The notes below the pieces were generated by a model, which saw only the letters and a program-made list of their open reading frames with translations, was not told the DNA's origin and made no database searches. The translations under genes were made by a program, and so were the position numbers. From a bacterium (lineage in GTDB: Bacteria > Electryoneota > RPQS01), in contig JAHDVH010000003.1 in the NCBI GenBank assembly GCA_023382385.1, forward strand, positions 214,806 to 278,805: DNA of 64,000 nt. Reading direction: 5' to 3'. Position 1 is the first letter of the stretch; each line of letters begins with the position of its first letter. Below, piece by piece: positions 46,560 to 56,139 of this stretch.

Positions 46560-48388
46560 GCCACAGGTTCAGTCTTGGCAGCCTTCTTCTTGGCTCTCTT
46601 TGCAGTCTTCTTCTCCACCCGTTCTGCGACTGCCGGCGTAACCTCTGCCTTCTTTTCCGCCTGAGGTTTGGAGACTTTCTTTGCGGATTTCTCTGGTGCG
46701 GCTGTTGGCACGGCCGCCTTCACCAGAGGAACTTCAACAGGCTTTGCGACTTTCTTCTTGTCACGTGGAAGTTTCTTCTTCGGCGACTTTGGCGTTTCAG
46801 CCACAACTGGTTTTGGCAAACTTACGACTGTTGATTCCGTCCTGACAGCGCTATCGGGTTGCGGCGTCATCTGCTTTGCGCCCATCGCGGCGGCTTGCCG
46901 CTCCCGACGTTCGCGTGCACGGCGGCCGCCTCTGCGCGACTTCTTTTTGCCACCCTGCGCGGGCACAGTCATGTCTGCCTTTGGCGCCACGCCGTTCAAA
47001 GGCTTGGCGGTCTCTTCAACCTGTTCTTCAAGATCAAGGCCTGCAAGATCCACAAGTCCCGGTCCGGCGGTTGGCGCAACGTATGTCAATTCTTCAGCGA
47101 GGTCGCGGTCAAGTTCGAGATCCTGCTCCGGTTCCGGCAGCGGATTTCGATAGATCTCCATGACCGCGTTCAGAATCTCGCGCGCAACCTCACGCTTGCT
47201 TTGAAGCGGCAGATCCTGCACATTGCCCGTTCGATGAATAATGAACACCTGATTTGTTTCGCCCTGAAACCCGCTCCCTTTGGCCAAGGGGTTATTGGCA
47301 ACCACGATGTCGAGGTGCTTTTCACGCAGCTTGCGCAGCGCGTTCTCCAAGACGTTTTCAGTCTCCAGCGCAAATCCAACGATGATGCGGTTCCCTTTGT
47401 TCTGAGACATGCTTTTCAGGATATCTTCAGTTGGCACCAAATGCACGTCAGGATCCGGCTCGCCCTTTTTTATCTTGTTCGTCGCAGTGGAAGCAAATGT
47501 GTAATCACTCACAGCTGCCGACATCAAGAGTATGTTGCAGTGCGGAAACTCGCGTTTAACCGTTTGAGCCATTTGTGAGGCTGTCGTAATACGCAGCAAT
47601 CTGACTCCGCTCGGGGGAATGACATCCGTCGGCCCACAAATGAGCGTGACTTCCGCACCGCGCTCACGGGCTTCTTCAGCGAGTGCGAAGCCCATTCGGC
47701 CGGATGCACGGTTTGTTAAAACCCGTACCGGATCCCAGCTCTCTTCGGTTCGCCCGGCAGTGACAAGCACGCGCACACCTCGGAGATCTTGGGGAGCGCT
47801 TAGCAAATGATGAACTTCAGCAAAGATCGTCGCTGGCTCAGCCAATCTGCCGACGCCCGGGTCCTCGCCCGGACGTGCCATTTCTCCAGATTCCGGAGGC
47901 ACGATTCGATAGCCGTGGCGCTTCAGCGTACTGACATTTTCCTGCACTGCGGGATTGGCCCACATGCGCGGATTCATCGCTGGACAGAGAATTCGACGGC
48001 GCTCGCAAGCGAGCAGAATTGTAGTCAGAAGGTCATCGCCCAAACCATTCGCGACACGTCCCAGGTGATCGGCTGTCGCGGGCGCAACCACAACGATGTC
48101 CGCCCACGTTGAGAGTTCCGTATGCCATGGCGATTCCTGCCCCGGCCCGGGAAACATCTCGACGAAAACGGAGCGTGCGGTAATCGCCTCGAATGAAAGC
48201 GGAGCTATGAACTTGGTCGCGGCAGGTGTCATCACAACCTGCACTTTTGCTCCGGCCTGAATAAATAAACGTGCGAGTTCCACCGCTTTGTAAGCGGCAA
48301 TTCCCGCCGTCACGCCCAGCAGAATCCTCCGACCGGCGAGGTCCCCACTCGGTCTCAGATCCCTCTCAGGGCGGCGGTTACTCTTCAT
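46556..48388 (-). CDS. coaBC: CoaBC (phosphopantothenoylcysteine synthetase/decarboxylase) with long basic tail
   Basis: 610 residues; the catalytic part ends near 415. The FMN-dependent CoaC half has GVTAGIAAYKAVELARLF, His in SPWHTELSTWAD, and LCPAMNPRMWANP. The CoaB half shows VLVTAGRTEESWDPVRVLTN, SAAVSDY and VGFALETENV. These are steps two and three of coenzyme A synthesis. In the CoaC flap the usual LACG/LASG-type motif reads GEMARPGEDPGVGR, so the Cys seen in E. coli is absent. About 195 residues after the core are rich in Lys, Ala, Pro and Glu (KKKSRRGGRRARERR, KKTAKRAKKKAAKTEP), likely disordered and not part of known CoaBC. The ATG overlaps the rpoZ end by 11 bases. Confidence 0.92.
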   Translation of the reverse strand: MKSNRRPERDLRPSGDLAGRRILLGVTAGIAAYKAVELARLFIQAGAKVQVVMTPAATKFIAPLSFEAITARSVFVEMFPGPGQESPWHTELSTWADIVVVAPATADHLGRVANGLGDDLLTTILLACERRRILCPAMNPRMWANPAVQENVSTLKRHGYRIVPPESGEMARPGEDPGVGRLAEPATIFAEVHHLLSAPQDLRGVRVLVTAGRTEESWDPVRVLTNRASGRMGFALAEEARERGAEVTLICGPTDVIPPSGVRLLRITTASQMAQTVKREFPHCNILLMSAAVSDYTFASTATNKIKKGEPDPDVHLVPTEDILKSMSQNKGNRIIVGFALETENVLENALRKLREKHLDIVVANNPLAKGSGFQGETNQVFIIHRTGNVQDLPLQSKREVAREILNAVMEIYRNPLPEPEQDLELDRDLAEELTYVAPTAGPGLVDLAGLDLEEQVEETAKPLNGVAPKADMTVPAQGGKKKSRRGGRRARERRERQAAAMGAKQMTPQPDSAVRTESTVVSLPKPVVAETPKSPKKKLPRDKKKVAKPVEVPLVKAAVPTAAPEKSAKKVSKPQAEKKAEVTPAVAERVEKKTAKRAKKKAAKTEPVA

Positions 48389-48683
48389 ACTTTTTCTGAA
48401 TCTTTCCGTCTACCATTTCGCGCAGTGAGAGTACAACGGGCTTGTCGAACACGAGTTTCTCGCGTTCAATTTCTTCAATCTCTACAGAATCATCGCCGCT
48501 TTCGGCACGCGCTCGCGCCGCAGCCTGCTCGAGCATCTCAGTCTGACCCAGATGGCGATCAACGCGCCGTTTTTGCAGCTCTCCAATTTGGCGTGCGCGG
48601 CGCGCAATGATTAACACGGCTTCGTATACATTTTCTGCTTTGCCGACAAACGATTCGGGATGGGTGTCAAGTGAGTAAGGCAT
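48378..48683 (-). CDS. rpoZ: RNA polymerase omega subunit
   Basis: 101 residues from the ATG at 48683 (AAGGA just upstream). Weakly conserved but recognisable: ENVYEAVLIIARRARQIGELQKRR is the omega core, and an acidic C-terminal part follows (ESGDDSVEIEEIEREKL). The position between gmk and coaBC is the classical one for rpoZ and supports the call. It helps assemble the beta' subunit; in other bacteria it carries part of a ppGpp site. Confidence 0.82.
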   Translation of the reverse strand: MPYSLDTHPESFVGKAENVYEAVLIIARRARQIGELQKRRVDRHLGQTEMLEQAAARARAESGDDSVEIEEIEREKLVFDKPVVLSLREMVDGKIQKKYEE

Positions 48684-48744
48684 GTCTTCCTTGTTTAGTT
48701 TCCTGTTGGAGTTCCCCCCCGTTTCCGGGAATCCACCTCTTTTG

Positions 48745-49314
48745 CTATACCGAGGGCCAACGCGCTTCAATGCAGGTCAGCACGTCAGTAACGGCCTGTT
48801 CAACTTCCTGATTTATGACTACACAGTCAAAGCACTTTGCCTGTGCCAATTCCATTTCGGCTCGGGCGAGTCTTCGCTCGATTATGTCTGGTGCATCCGT
48901 TCCGCGCCTGACCAATCGTTCCTTGAGGACTTCCAGCGATGGTGGCTGAATGAAAATGGTCAGAGCTTGAGGGTAAAGTCGCTTGATACTTGCAGCTCCC
49001 TTGACGTCCAAGTCCAACAGCAATGTCCTACCGCTTTCAAGCGCGTGATCAACGTCAGACTTAAGCGTTCCATAGAGATTGCCGTGCACGTTCTCGTATT
49101 CCAGAAACTCACCAGCGGCAATCTTTTCTTCAAACTTCTCCCGAGACAGAAAGTGATAGTCTTCTCCGTCTCTTTCCTCGTCGCGAGGCGGCCTGGTTGT
49201 TGCACTGCAAGAGAATTCCCACTCGGGGTGCTTCTGGCGAATATGCCGGATGACAGTGGTTTTACCTCCGCCGGCAGGAGCCGCAAATACGACCAGACGA
49301 CCCGTTCTATTCAA
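48745..49314 (-). CDS. gmk: Guanylate kinase
   Basis: 189 residues. The P-loop is FAAPAGGGKTTVIRHI, with Gly-Gly-Gly in place of the common Ser-Gly-Ala; SCSATTRPPRDEERDGEDYHFLS in blocks is the GMP-binding region; LLLDLDVKGAASIK is Walker B. It makes GDP from GMP and ATP. Homology requires the TTG at 49314: no ATG or GTG lies before the P-loop. It overlaps the yicC stop by eight bases, so coupling may compensate for the weak start. Confidence 0.93.
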   Translation of the reverse strand: MNRTGRLVVFAAPAGGGKTTVIRHIRQKHPEWEFSCSATTRPPRDEERDGEDYHFLSREKFEEKIAAGEFLEYENVHGNLYGTLKSDVDHALESGRTLLLDLDVKGAASIKRLYPQALTIFIQPPSLEVLKERLVRRGTDAPDIIERRLARAEMELAQAKCFDCVVINQEVEQAVTDVLTCIEARWPSV

Positions 49315-50185
49315 GATTCTGGACTTGCTCTCGCAACCGCTCGATTTCCTCGCGGATGCTGACCGTCAAGTGTGACACTTCGAGGCTTGACGTCTTTGAA
49401 GCGATTGTGTTAGCCTCGCGATTCATCTCCTGCAGCAGGAAGCCCAGCCGCTTACCGACTTGACCCGTTGGACTAGTAAGAGTTTTGCGAAACGCGGTTA
49501 AGTGTCCATCAAGCCGGACGCATTCTTCCGTGATGTCGAGGCGATCAGCAATGAGCGCAAGCTCAAGTTCGAGCCGATTTTCATCGTAGGATTCGTTGCT
49601 GACCAAGCGCTGGACTCGATCCTTTAGCTTCTCCAAAGTGCGAGTCGGCAATCCCTCCTGCGCCAGCTTAACCTCACTTAACGCGGCCGAAATCAAATCC
49701 AGCCTGCCAAGCATGTCCCGCATCAGTACGTCGCCTTCCTGCCGCCGCATCAGTCTAAGATTCTGAATCGCCAGTTCTGTCGCGGCCAAAGATAACTTCA
49801 AGAGTCGATCGGTGACTTCCGGCGCATCAACAGGAGTGGTAACCTCCGGGAACTGAAGCAAATGGTCGAGATGCACGGTTTCACTGATGCGAAGTTCTGC
49901 ACAGAGCTCCTGCAACTGTCCGGAAATCCGCTTTGCCGCATCAATGTCGATGCGTGCAGCTGTGGGCAGTCCACTGCGATTCTCGGTCAAGGTCAGCGAG
50001 ATCTTTCCGCGCTCTACGCCTTTCCTGCAGAGTTCGCGCAACTCTGCTTCAAAGATCAGCAATGTCCTCGGTGCACGGAATCCAAAGTCAAAGTATCGGT
50101 TATTGAGCGTTCTCAGTTCCGCGCCGACTGTCAGTCCGTCTTCAGTGACTTCGCCCCTGCCGAAACCGGTCATCGAGTATATCAT
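49307..50185 (-). CDS. yicC: YicC-family endoribonuclease
   Basis: 292 residues, standard. It opens IYSMTGFGRGEVTEDG, then LRTLNNRYFDFGFRAP, and ends with LGFLLQEMNREANTIASKTS, the DUF1732 signature. E. coli YicC cleaves small RNAs such as RyhB. It is directly upstream of gmk, the usual arrangement. The start has no strong ribosome site. Confidence 0.93.
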   Translation of the reverse strand: MIYSMTGFGRGEVTEDGLTVGAELRTLNNRYFDFGFRAPRTLLIFEAELRELCRKGVERGKISLTLTENRSGLPTAARIDIDAAKRISGQLQELCAELRISETVHLDHLLQFPEVTTPVDAPEVTDRLLKLSLAATELAIQNLRLMRRQEGDVLMRDMLGRLDLISAALSEVKLAQEGLPTRTLEKLKDRVQRLVSNESYDENRLELELALIADRLDITEECVRLDGHLTAFRKTLTSPTGQVGKRLGFLLQEMNREANTIASKTSSLEVSHLTVSIREEIERLREQVQNLE

Positions 50186-50223
50186 GATCTGCGTAATGGC
50201 GAAGTGAGGTTGTCCATGGCAAG

Positions 50224-51198
50224 CTAAAATATCACCCCAACCGAAACGCGATGCGTCAGGCCGAGGTCTTCGTGGTCTTCCAATGCGGCATGTACGGCCA
50301 GACTGCCGAAGTGTAACCCTGCGCCAGCCGTAAATCGTTCTCCGTTCATCCCGCCCCGTAGCGCAACGGTGTTCGCAATCAAGTACTCGGCGCCGATGTG
50401 CGGCTCGATCGAGACAGGTCCTGCGTCTACGACTTCCGCTTCACCACGACTCTCAAATCGCGTCTCTGCATCAGCTGCAAGAGTGAGTTCCGCGTTCATG
50501 GCATGCAACGGAGCAGACCAACTTCCTCCAACTACGAGGCTCGGCAGAATTGACTCTGTTCGACCTGTTGACCAAGCCATCGTCGACGTAGTCACGTCTT
50601 TGATTACGGCTCCAATTTCACTGCGATCGCCAACTGTTCGGTGAACGCCAACGTCGAAGCCTAAACCGATTGCGGTCTCACTCGCCACTGTCTTGTTCAA
50701 GAGCTTGGCTGTTCCGCCGACGTCCCACCCACGGCCAAGAGTCTTTCCCCCGGAAGCCATCACCGCCCATTCATGATCTCCCGTTTGTCCATCTGCAATT
50801 ACGCGATTCGCGTCGGAGAGTGGCTGGGTAGGATCTTCAAGCTTCGTGAGCGGAATATCTGTGACCCTTGAATACAGAACTGTCACGGCACCAGCCACAT
50901 GATTGTGCATCGGGGTGGCGTATGCCAAGTAATCATAAGTAAAAAGGTTGTCAAACTGGGAAGCATGCATGAATTCAACTGAGCGCTTCGACAGTCCGGC
51001 AAGGCTTGCGGGATTGTAGTAACCCGCAGTTGCCGGCAATGGGGATGCAGTTGCTGCACCGCCCATAGCAAGTGCGCGTGCACCTGCCCCTAGGTCCAGA
51101 AACTCCCCAGCGTAGCGACCGATAACCCATTGCGCACAAGCGGTTTGGGTCATAACCATGAGGGCCACAACAATCCCCCAGCATCGCATGATCAGCAT
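50224..51198 (-). CDS. PorV/PorQ-family outer-membrane protein
   Basis: 324 residues from the ATG at 51198, chosen because GGAG lies six bases upstream and a signal peptide follows (MRCWGIVVALMVMTQTACAQ). The mature start YAGEFLDLGAGARALAMGGA ... AGYYNPASLAGL is the PorV/PorQ/UPF0164 hallmark, and the rest is beta-barrel-like. In type IX secretion PorV takes cargo from the translocon to the attachment complex. Together with the three sorting-domain proteins here, that role is possible but not shown. Confidence 0.78.
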   Translation of the reverse strand: MLIMRCWGIVVALMVMTQTACAQWVIGRYAGEFLDLGAGARALAMGGAATASPLPATAGYYNPASLAGLSKRSVEFMHASQFDNLFTYDYLAYATPMHNHVAGAVTVLYSRVTDIPLTKLEDPTQPLSDANRVIADGQTGDHEWAVMASGGKTLGRGWDVGGTAKLLNKTVASETAIGLGFDVGVHRTVGDRSEIGAVIKDVTTSTMAWSTGRTESILPSLVVGGSWSAPLHAMNAELTLAADAETRFESRGEAEVVDAGPVSIEPHIGAEYLIANTVALRGGMNGERFTAGAGLHFGSLAVHAALEDHEDLGLTHRVSVGVIF

Positions 51199-51389
51199 GC
51201 CTTGCTCCAATCGTTGCATCTTAAGTCCATCGTCAACACGCGATACACAACGATTACAAACTATCATAATCTTGCATATTGAGCGGTGAAGTACAAAGCT
51301 GTGATCAATAATACTGTGGCGGAGTTCGCCGATGGCCCTCCACTTATTTGGCCTATATTCTGTAAAAATAAGGATAAACTGATGGAGAG

Positions 51390-53999
51390 TCAAGAACTTT
51401 TGGACGGCTTTGCACTCTCGCGATTTTCAACTAAACTCTTAATTTCATATAATTTAGCCAGTGCATCGCGAGGAGTTAAGTCATCCAGATTGAGGCTTCG
51501 GAGGGCATCCGTTACTCTCTGAGTATCGGATTCAAATAGAGTTAGCTGGACACGGGGAGTGTTTATTGGGGGTGGTTGATTGGACTTGGCGGGGTTTTCT
51601 TCCCAGCTTGGAAGCAGTTCCCGCGCTCGCTTGACGACTTCGTCAGGCAATCCGGCCAAACGTGCGACTTCGATTCCATATGAGCGGTCAGTTTCGCCGC
51701 GTGAAATCCGATGGAGAAAAACAACGCGATCCCCCCATTCCTCAACGTCCACCCGCGCGTTAAAGATCCGAGGGAAAAACGTGGTCATCTTATTTAATTC
51801 GTGATAGTGTGTTGCAAAGAGCGTTTTGCCGGCAACTTCTGAGTGTTCATGAAGATACTCCGTGATTGCCCATGCCAATGAAAGTCCGTCATAGGTAGAT
51901 GTCCCGCGGCCAACCTCGTCAAGGATCATCAGCGACTTGCGAGTAGCATGCCGCAGAATGTTTGAGACCTCTGACATTTCCACGAGAAAAGTCGACTCAC
52001 CTCCGGCAAGATTGTCACCTGCTCCGATCCGCGTAAAGATGCGGTCTACTACTCCAATTTCTGCAGACTCAGCCGGAACAAACGATCCCATCTGTGCGAG
52101 CAAGACTATCAGAGCGGCTTGACGCAAGTAGGTGGACTTACCTGACATATTCGGTCCAGTGAGGATCATAATCTGCTGTTCGTCCGGATCCAGGTAGAGA
52201 TCGTTGGGAATAAAACCGCTTCCTTGCGAGACCAAGTGTTCGACGACTGGGTGACGGCCTTTCGTAATACTTAGTTTCACCCCATCTCCCACTCGAGGCC
52301 GAACAAATTGACGCTCACGAGCAATCATCGCCAAACTGACAAGAACATCTAACTCTGCAAGCGCGCGTGCGATCTTTGTGAGTTCTTGAGCGCGGCTTAC
52401 CAGTTCTGCGCGCAAGGATTCCCAGATTTCCTCTTCAATACCGGCGATTTTCTCGTCGGCGTGAAGAATCTTTTCTTCCCATGACTTCAGTTCAGGTGTA
52501 ACATAGCGCTCGGCGCCTGTCAACGTCTGTTTGCGAATATAGTCCGCCGGTATGCGGTCCTGATGAGCGTTGGTCACTTCAATGTAGTACCCGAAGACCT
52601 TGTTGTAACCTATCTTCAGCGATGGTATACCGGTTCTATTGCGCTCCTTGACTTGATGCTCCTGCATCCAAGTCCGTGCTCGTGTTCCAATGGTTCGCAA
52701 TTCGTCGAGTTCTGCGGAGTAGCCGACTCTGATGGCCTTGCCCTCACCAATCATCGCTGGCGGATCTTCAACAAGGATTGATGAGATCAGACCAGTGATT
52801 TCCTGCGGCATGCGAAGCTCGCTTTCCAAACGACACAGAGGAGATCCCGATTGTTTTGTCAAGAGCTTTAAAACAGCCGGAAGTTTCTCAAGCGTGTTTC
52901 GAATCGCCACTGCGTCGCGCGGGGACGCACGCCGAGTTGTCAGGCGGGAGAGAAGTCGTTGCAAATCCGACGTATCACGCAACTGGTCGGAGAGCTGATT
53001 GGCCAGTTGTGCATCCAGATAAAGCGTCTCTACTGAGTCCAGGCGCAGATTGATCTCAGCAATGTCCGTCAGAGGAGCGAGTAGCCACCGACGAAGAAGT
53101 CGTCCGCCAGCCGCTGTGCGTGTGCGATCTATCGCCGCAAGCAGCGTCGCATCGCGCCTGCCGCTAAGTGACTCCACCAGTTCGAGATTCCTTCGTGTGG
53201 ATGCGTCGAGCACCAGCTCACGGCCGACACTAAACACTCGAAGGTCCGGAAGTAACTCCACCGGGTTCTTATGCTGAGCTCTCAAGTAGTGCAAAAGCGC
53301 ACCCGCAGCTTGCACGGCAGGAGACATGTCATTCAATCCATAGCCTTTCAGATTCGCAACATTCAGGTGCGTCCGTAAAGCTCGGTCTGCTCCGTCTTCT
53401 GCAAAGTGCCAGCGCGGCACAGGCGTGATTGTGCAATCCGGTAGTTCAGTCAGCAACTCGCGCGAGCGTATCTCTTCCTCCGCTGACACGATCAACTCTG
53501 CCGGTTCCAACGCCTGCAAGCGAGCTGGAAGCTCGGACAGGGGTAAAATTCCAGCAAAGAACTCCTGCGCGGTTACATCTGCATAGGCCAGACCGCAATG
53601 CGCTTCATCCAAATACAAAGCTGCAAGATAGTTGTTTCGCTGCTCTTCTAACTGATTGACCGAAAACGTCGTTCCAGCCGACACAACTTCGGTAACACCA
53701 CGCTTGACGATACCTTTAGCTTGCCTGGGGTCCTCCAACTGATCGCAGACTGCGACACGGTATCCTGCACGTGTCATTCTGCTAAGATAGTTTTCCAGCT
53801 GATGGTGCGGAAATCCCGCAAGTGGAACATCGCCTTCTTTGCCGTTGTTGCGTTTGGTCAGCGTCAACCCAAGCACTTCCGAGGCAGTTCTTGCGTCATC
53901 GTAGAAAAGCTCGTAGAAGTCACCCATGCGGTAGAACAGGATCACGTCCGGGTACTGGGACTTGATCTCAGCGTACTGTTTGAGCATGGGTGTTGACAT
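51390..53999 (-). CDS. mutS: DNA mismatch repair protein MutS
   Basis: 869 residues. The mismatch-reading FYRMGDFYELF (Phe-x-Glu) is at about 23-33. Connector, lever and clamp regions follow, then the ATPase with Walker A LTGPNMSGKSTYLRQ and Walker B SLMILDEVGRGTSTYDGLS, and the helix-turn-helix end (RARELLPSWEE). It recognises base mismatches with MutL. No C-terminal beta-clamp motif is obvious. The 190 bases between its stop and the PorV-like start contain no recognised element. Confidence 0.96.
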   Translation of the reverse strand: MSTPMLKQYAEIKSQYPDVILFYRMGDFYELFYDDARTASEVLGLTLTKRNNGKEGDVPLAGFPHHQLENYLSRMTRAGYRVAVCDQLEDPRQAKGIVKRGVTEVVSAGTTFSVNQLEEQRNNYLAALYLDEAHCGLAYADVTAQEFFAGILPLSELPARLQALEPAELIVSAEEEIRSRELLTELPDCTITPVPRWHFAEDGADRALRTHLNVANLKGYGLNDMSPAVQAAGALLHYLRAQHKNPVELLPDLRVFSVGRELVLDASTRRNLELVESLSGRRDATLLAAIDRTRTAAGGRLLRRWLLAPLTDIAEINLRLDSVETLYLDAQLANQLSDQLRDTSDLQRLLSRLTTRRASPRDAVAIRNTLEKLPAVLKLLTKQSGSPLCRLESELRMPQEITGLISSILVEDPPAMIGEGKAIRVGYSAELDELRTIGTRARTWMQEHQVKERNRTGIPSLKIGYNKVFGYYIEVTNAHQDRIPADYIRKQTLTGAERYVTPELKSWEEKILHADEKIAGIEEEIWESLRAELVSRAQELTKIARALAELDVLVSLAMIARERQFVRPRVGDGVKLSITKGRHPVVEHLVSQGSGFIPNDLYLDPDEQQIMILTGPNMSGKSTYLRQAALIVLLAQMGSFVPAESAEIGVVDRIFTRIGAGDNLAGGESTFLVEMSEVSNILRHATRKSLMILDEVGRGTSTYDGLSLAWAITEYLHEHSEVAGKTLFATHYHELNKMTTFFPRIFNARVDVEEWGDRVVFLHRISRGETDRSYGIEVARLAGLPDEVVKRARELLPSWEENPAKSNQPPPINTPRVQLTLFESDTQRVTDALRSLNLDDLTPRDALAKLYEIKSLVENRESAKPSKSS

Positions 54000-54026
54000 G
54001 ATATTGAAAATACTTCAGTCGTGAAA

Positions 54027-54047
54027 CGCCGCCCCTCGGGGACGGCG
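54027..54047 (-). terminator. Hairpin between the SPOR gene and mutS
   Basis: CGCCG/CGGCG plus CCCC/GGGG with one bulged A. It is followed on the minus strand by only TTTC, so termination may be weak. It may also reduce read-through into mutS. Confidence 0.45.
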
Positions 54048-54077
54048 CGGTAAATGAGATAGGTTTCTACTGAGGAG

Positions 54078-55004
54078 CTAAGGTGAAGTTACCAATACAG
54101 CAGGGCAATTGTGCTTCGCTTTGATCTGATCCCCGATTCGGCGAGCAATCTCCTTCTTTGCATACCCACCCACGCGAACTTGCAGCAAGTGATCCTTTGG
54201 CACCAGTTCAACTCTATATCCGTCTTTACGAAGTTTCTCGGCAAATTTGTTCGCGTTCTCGTGGTTGCCAAAAGCACCGACCTGGATGTACCACTCTCCT
54301 GCATCCGTTGCATCGAAATCAATTGGAGTCGTAGGCTCCGTTAGAACTTGGACATCTGGAGTGACTTCCTGCTGCTGCAGAGCTGCCGGCACGTCTGTTT
54401 CGGCGTTCGGCTTGGTCAGCTTCTTCTCGTCCTTCAGACCAGCTGCCTGCAGCTCGTTCACTGATTCCGCGGCTTTCGCATTGTAGTCAAGCGTAAAACC
54501 TGATTCTGTTGCCTCGCGTGACTTCGCTTCTAAGGAGTCGGGCTGTTCAGAATGCTGCTCCTCGCGGGCCTGACGCGAGGGATCCAGCCTTTCCACGTTT
54601 GACCTTGTGGATTTCGCAATCAGCGGCCTCTCGACCTCATACGCAGAGGGTGAAAAGTTCTCCGGTCCACCGGTCGACTTCCCGGGCGCAGCTTCCAACA
54701 CGAGCGCCGAAATGTCGATTCCCATGCTTGCGGCTTGCAACAATCTTTCCTGTGCAAACTCGTCGCAGTCGGTACCGGGGAATCGTGCAGAAATCTCTCG
54801 ATAGATAAAACACGCCTCAATTGCATTAGGCTCACGAAGAGCGTCAAGCAGAAGCTGGTACCGCTCTGGAGCGCCGGACTCTGCGATGATCTGTTGCGCC
54901 TCCAGTATGCGGCCCTCACGAAGCAAGTCAACTGGCGACTTTTTCACCGACTGGGCCAGACATGCCGAAGACAGCATGAGCATTGTCAAACAAAGTCTAA
55001 ACAT
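54078..55004 (-). CDS. SPOR-domain exported protein
   Basis: 308 residues from the ATG at 55004, which overlaps the lapB stop (ATGTTTAG). A signal peptide (FRLCLTMLMLSSACLAQ) precedes a short TPR-like helical part (VDLLREGRILEAQQIIAES) and a long Gln/Glu/Pro-rich linker. A C-terminal SPOR domain (WYIQVGAFGNHENANKFAEK ... LLQVRVGGYAKKEIARRI) ends the protein. SPOR domains bind denuded peptidoglycan at division sites, so a cell-wall or division role is likely. Confidence 0.85.
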   Translation of the reverse strand: MFRLCLTMLMLSSACLAQSVKKSPVDLLREGRILEAQQIIAESGAPERYQLLLDALREPNAIEACFIYREISARFPGTDCDEFAQERLLQAASMGIDISALVLEAAPGKSTGGPENFSPSAYEVERPLIAKSTRSNVERLDPSRQAREEQHSEQPDSLEAKSREATESGFTLDYNAKAAESVNELQAAGLKDEKKLTKPNAETDVPAALQQQEVTPDVQVLTEPTTPIDFDATDAGEWYIQVGAFGNHENANKFAEKLRKDGYRVELVPKDHLLQVRVGGYAKKEIARRIGDQIKAKHNCPAVLVTSP

Positions 55005-56139
55005 TGTACGTGTCAACTTTGTGACATTGAGGACACAACCAAATCGGCTCGCGGGAGACATGGCCGCAACTCGAACAGGAATACTCGTAATTCTCCTTCA
55101 TCACACGCGAAAGCACGTCGCGCGACATGTTCAGTACTCCGTCCACATCATGCACGTCATGATAAAGGCGAATCAAGCGGCGTCGCAGCCAAAGGCTGTC
55201 GGGATTCTGCTCCAGCCCATCGCGAAGAACGGTAATCGCTCCACCAGCATCACCTTTCTTGCGCAAAAAGCGCGAAAGAGCCGCGTAAGCATGGACGTTT
55301 TGCGGGTAGCTTTGAATCACGCTGCGGTATATCTGCTCGATTTCCGAGAATCTACCCAGGTCGAATAGCTGCGATTCCAGTCGCTCGAACGCCACATAGC
55401 TCTGTGCGGGATTCACGTCAATCAATCGACGCCAAATCTTGACGGCATCTTCTATGCGCCCCTCACGAACATAAGAATCGCCCCAGTAGAGATACGGCGC
55501 AACCAGCATAGCATCATGCTTAATCGCTTGACGAAATTGGATGCGGCCGTCACGTTCTTTGCCGCCTGAGCAGATTCGCTGGCCTTCGAGAGTCTTGAGA
55601 ATCGCGAGCCTTCTTGCCGCAGACGATGTACTGAGACCATTGAGCTTTTCGGCGGTCTCATAAGCTTGTTGCCATTGGCCCTGAGATGCAAGCAATTCGC
55701 TTTTGTTCTGCAGAGCCCAAGCATCCTTCTTCGAAACACCCAACATCTGATTCACGCACTCAAGAGCGCGTCCGGTATCACCGGCACGAAGATAGTCATC
55801 CGTCAGAGCCCGATAGACATCGAGCTTCTGGCGGTCCGAGATATCACCGCGCAACGTCAAGGACCGATGAATCTTTATTGCGCGGGCAAGATCTCCGGAT
55901 TGAGCGTAGAGTGCTCCAAGCCTCAGGTACGCATCAATATTTTCTGTGTCAGACGTTACGGTTTCGCGCAACTTTTGTATTGCGCGAGCGGTATCGCCGT
56001 CCAGCACAGCTTTCAATCCCTCCGCGTAAGGCGTAGTCTGGGAGACGCTGCGACGGACTTTCCAGTCTTTGAAGTAAGTCGCAGCACCAATTCCACCGGC
56101 GACCAACAGAAGTAAAAAGAGAAACTCAAAGAAGCTCAT
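54997..56139 (-). CDS. lapB: LapB-like TPR protein with rubredoxin-type metal site
   Basis: 380 residues. It has an N-terminal membrane anchor (FFEFLFLLLLVAGGIGAATYF), about eight TPR units (for example AYLRLGALYAQSGDLARAIKIHRSL), and at the C-terminus two CxxC knuckles, YSCSSCGH and WLCPQCHK. This is the LapB (YciM) plan. In E. coli LapB, encoded with LapA, controls LPS synthesis through FtsH and LpxC. The ATG overlaps the lapA stop (ATGA), as in E. coli-type lapAB. Confidence 0.88.
   Translation of the reverse strand: MSFFEFLFLLLLVAGGIGAATYFKDWKVRRSVSQTTPYAEGLKAVLDGDTARAIQKLRETVTSDTENIDAYLRLGALYAQSGDLARAIKIHRSLTLRGDISDRQKLDVYRALTDDYLRAGDTGRALECVNQMLGVSKKDAWALQNKSELLASQGQWQQAYETAEKLNGLSTSSAARRLAILKTLEGQRICSGGKERDGRIQFRQAIKHDAMLVAPYLYWGDSYVREGRIEDAVKIWRRLIDVNPAQSYVAFERLESQLFDLGRFSEIEQIYRSVIQSYPQNVHAYAALSRFLRKKGDAGGAITVLRDGLEQNPDSLWLRRRLIRLYHDVHDVDGVLNMSRDVLSRVMKENYEYSCSSCGHVSREPIWLCPQCHKVDTYNV

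Noticed and set aside
46859..47578. 239-codon plus-strand ORF opposite coaBC
   Set aside because: Antisense shadow of a recognised gene; no ribosome site or family resemblance.
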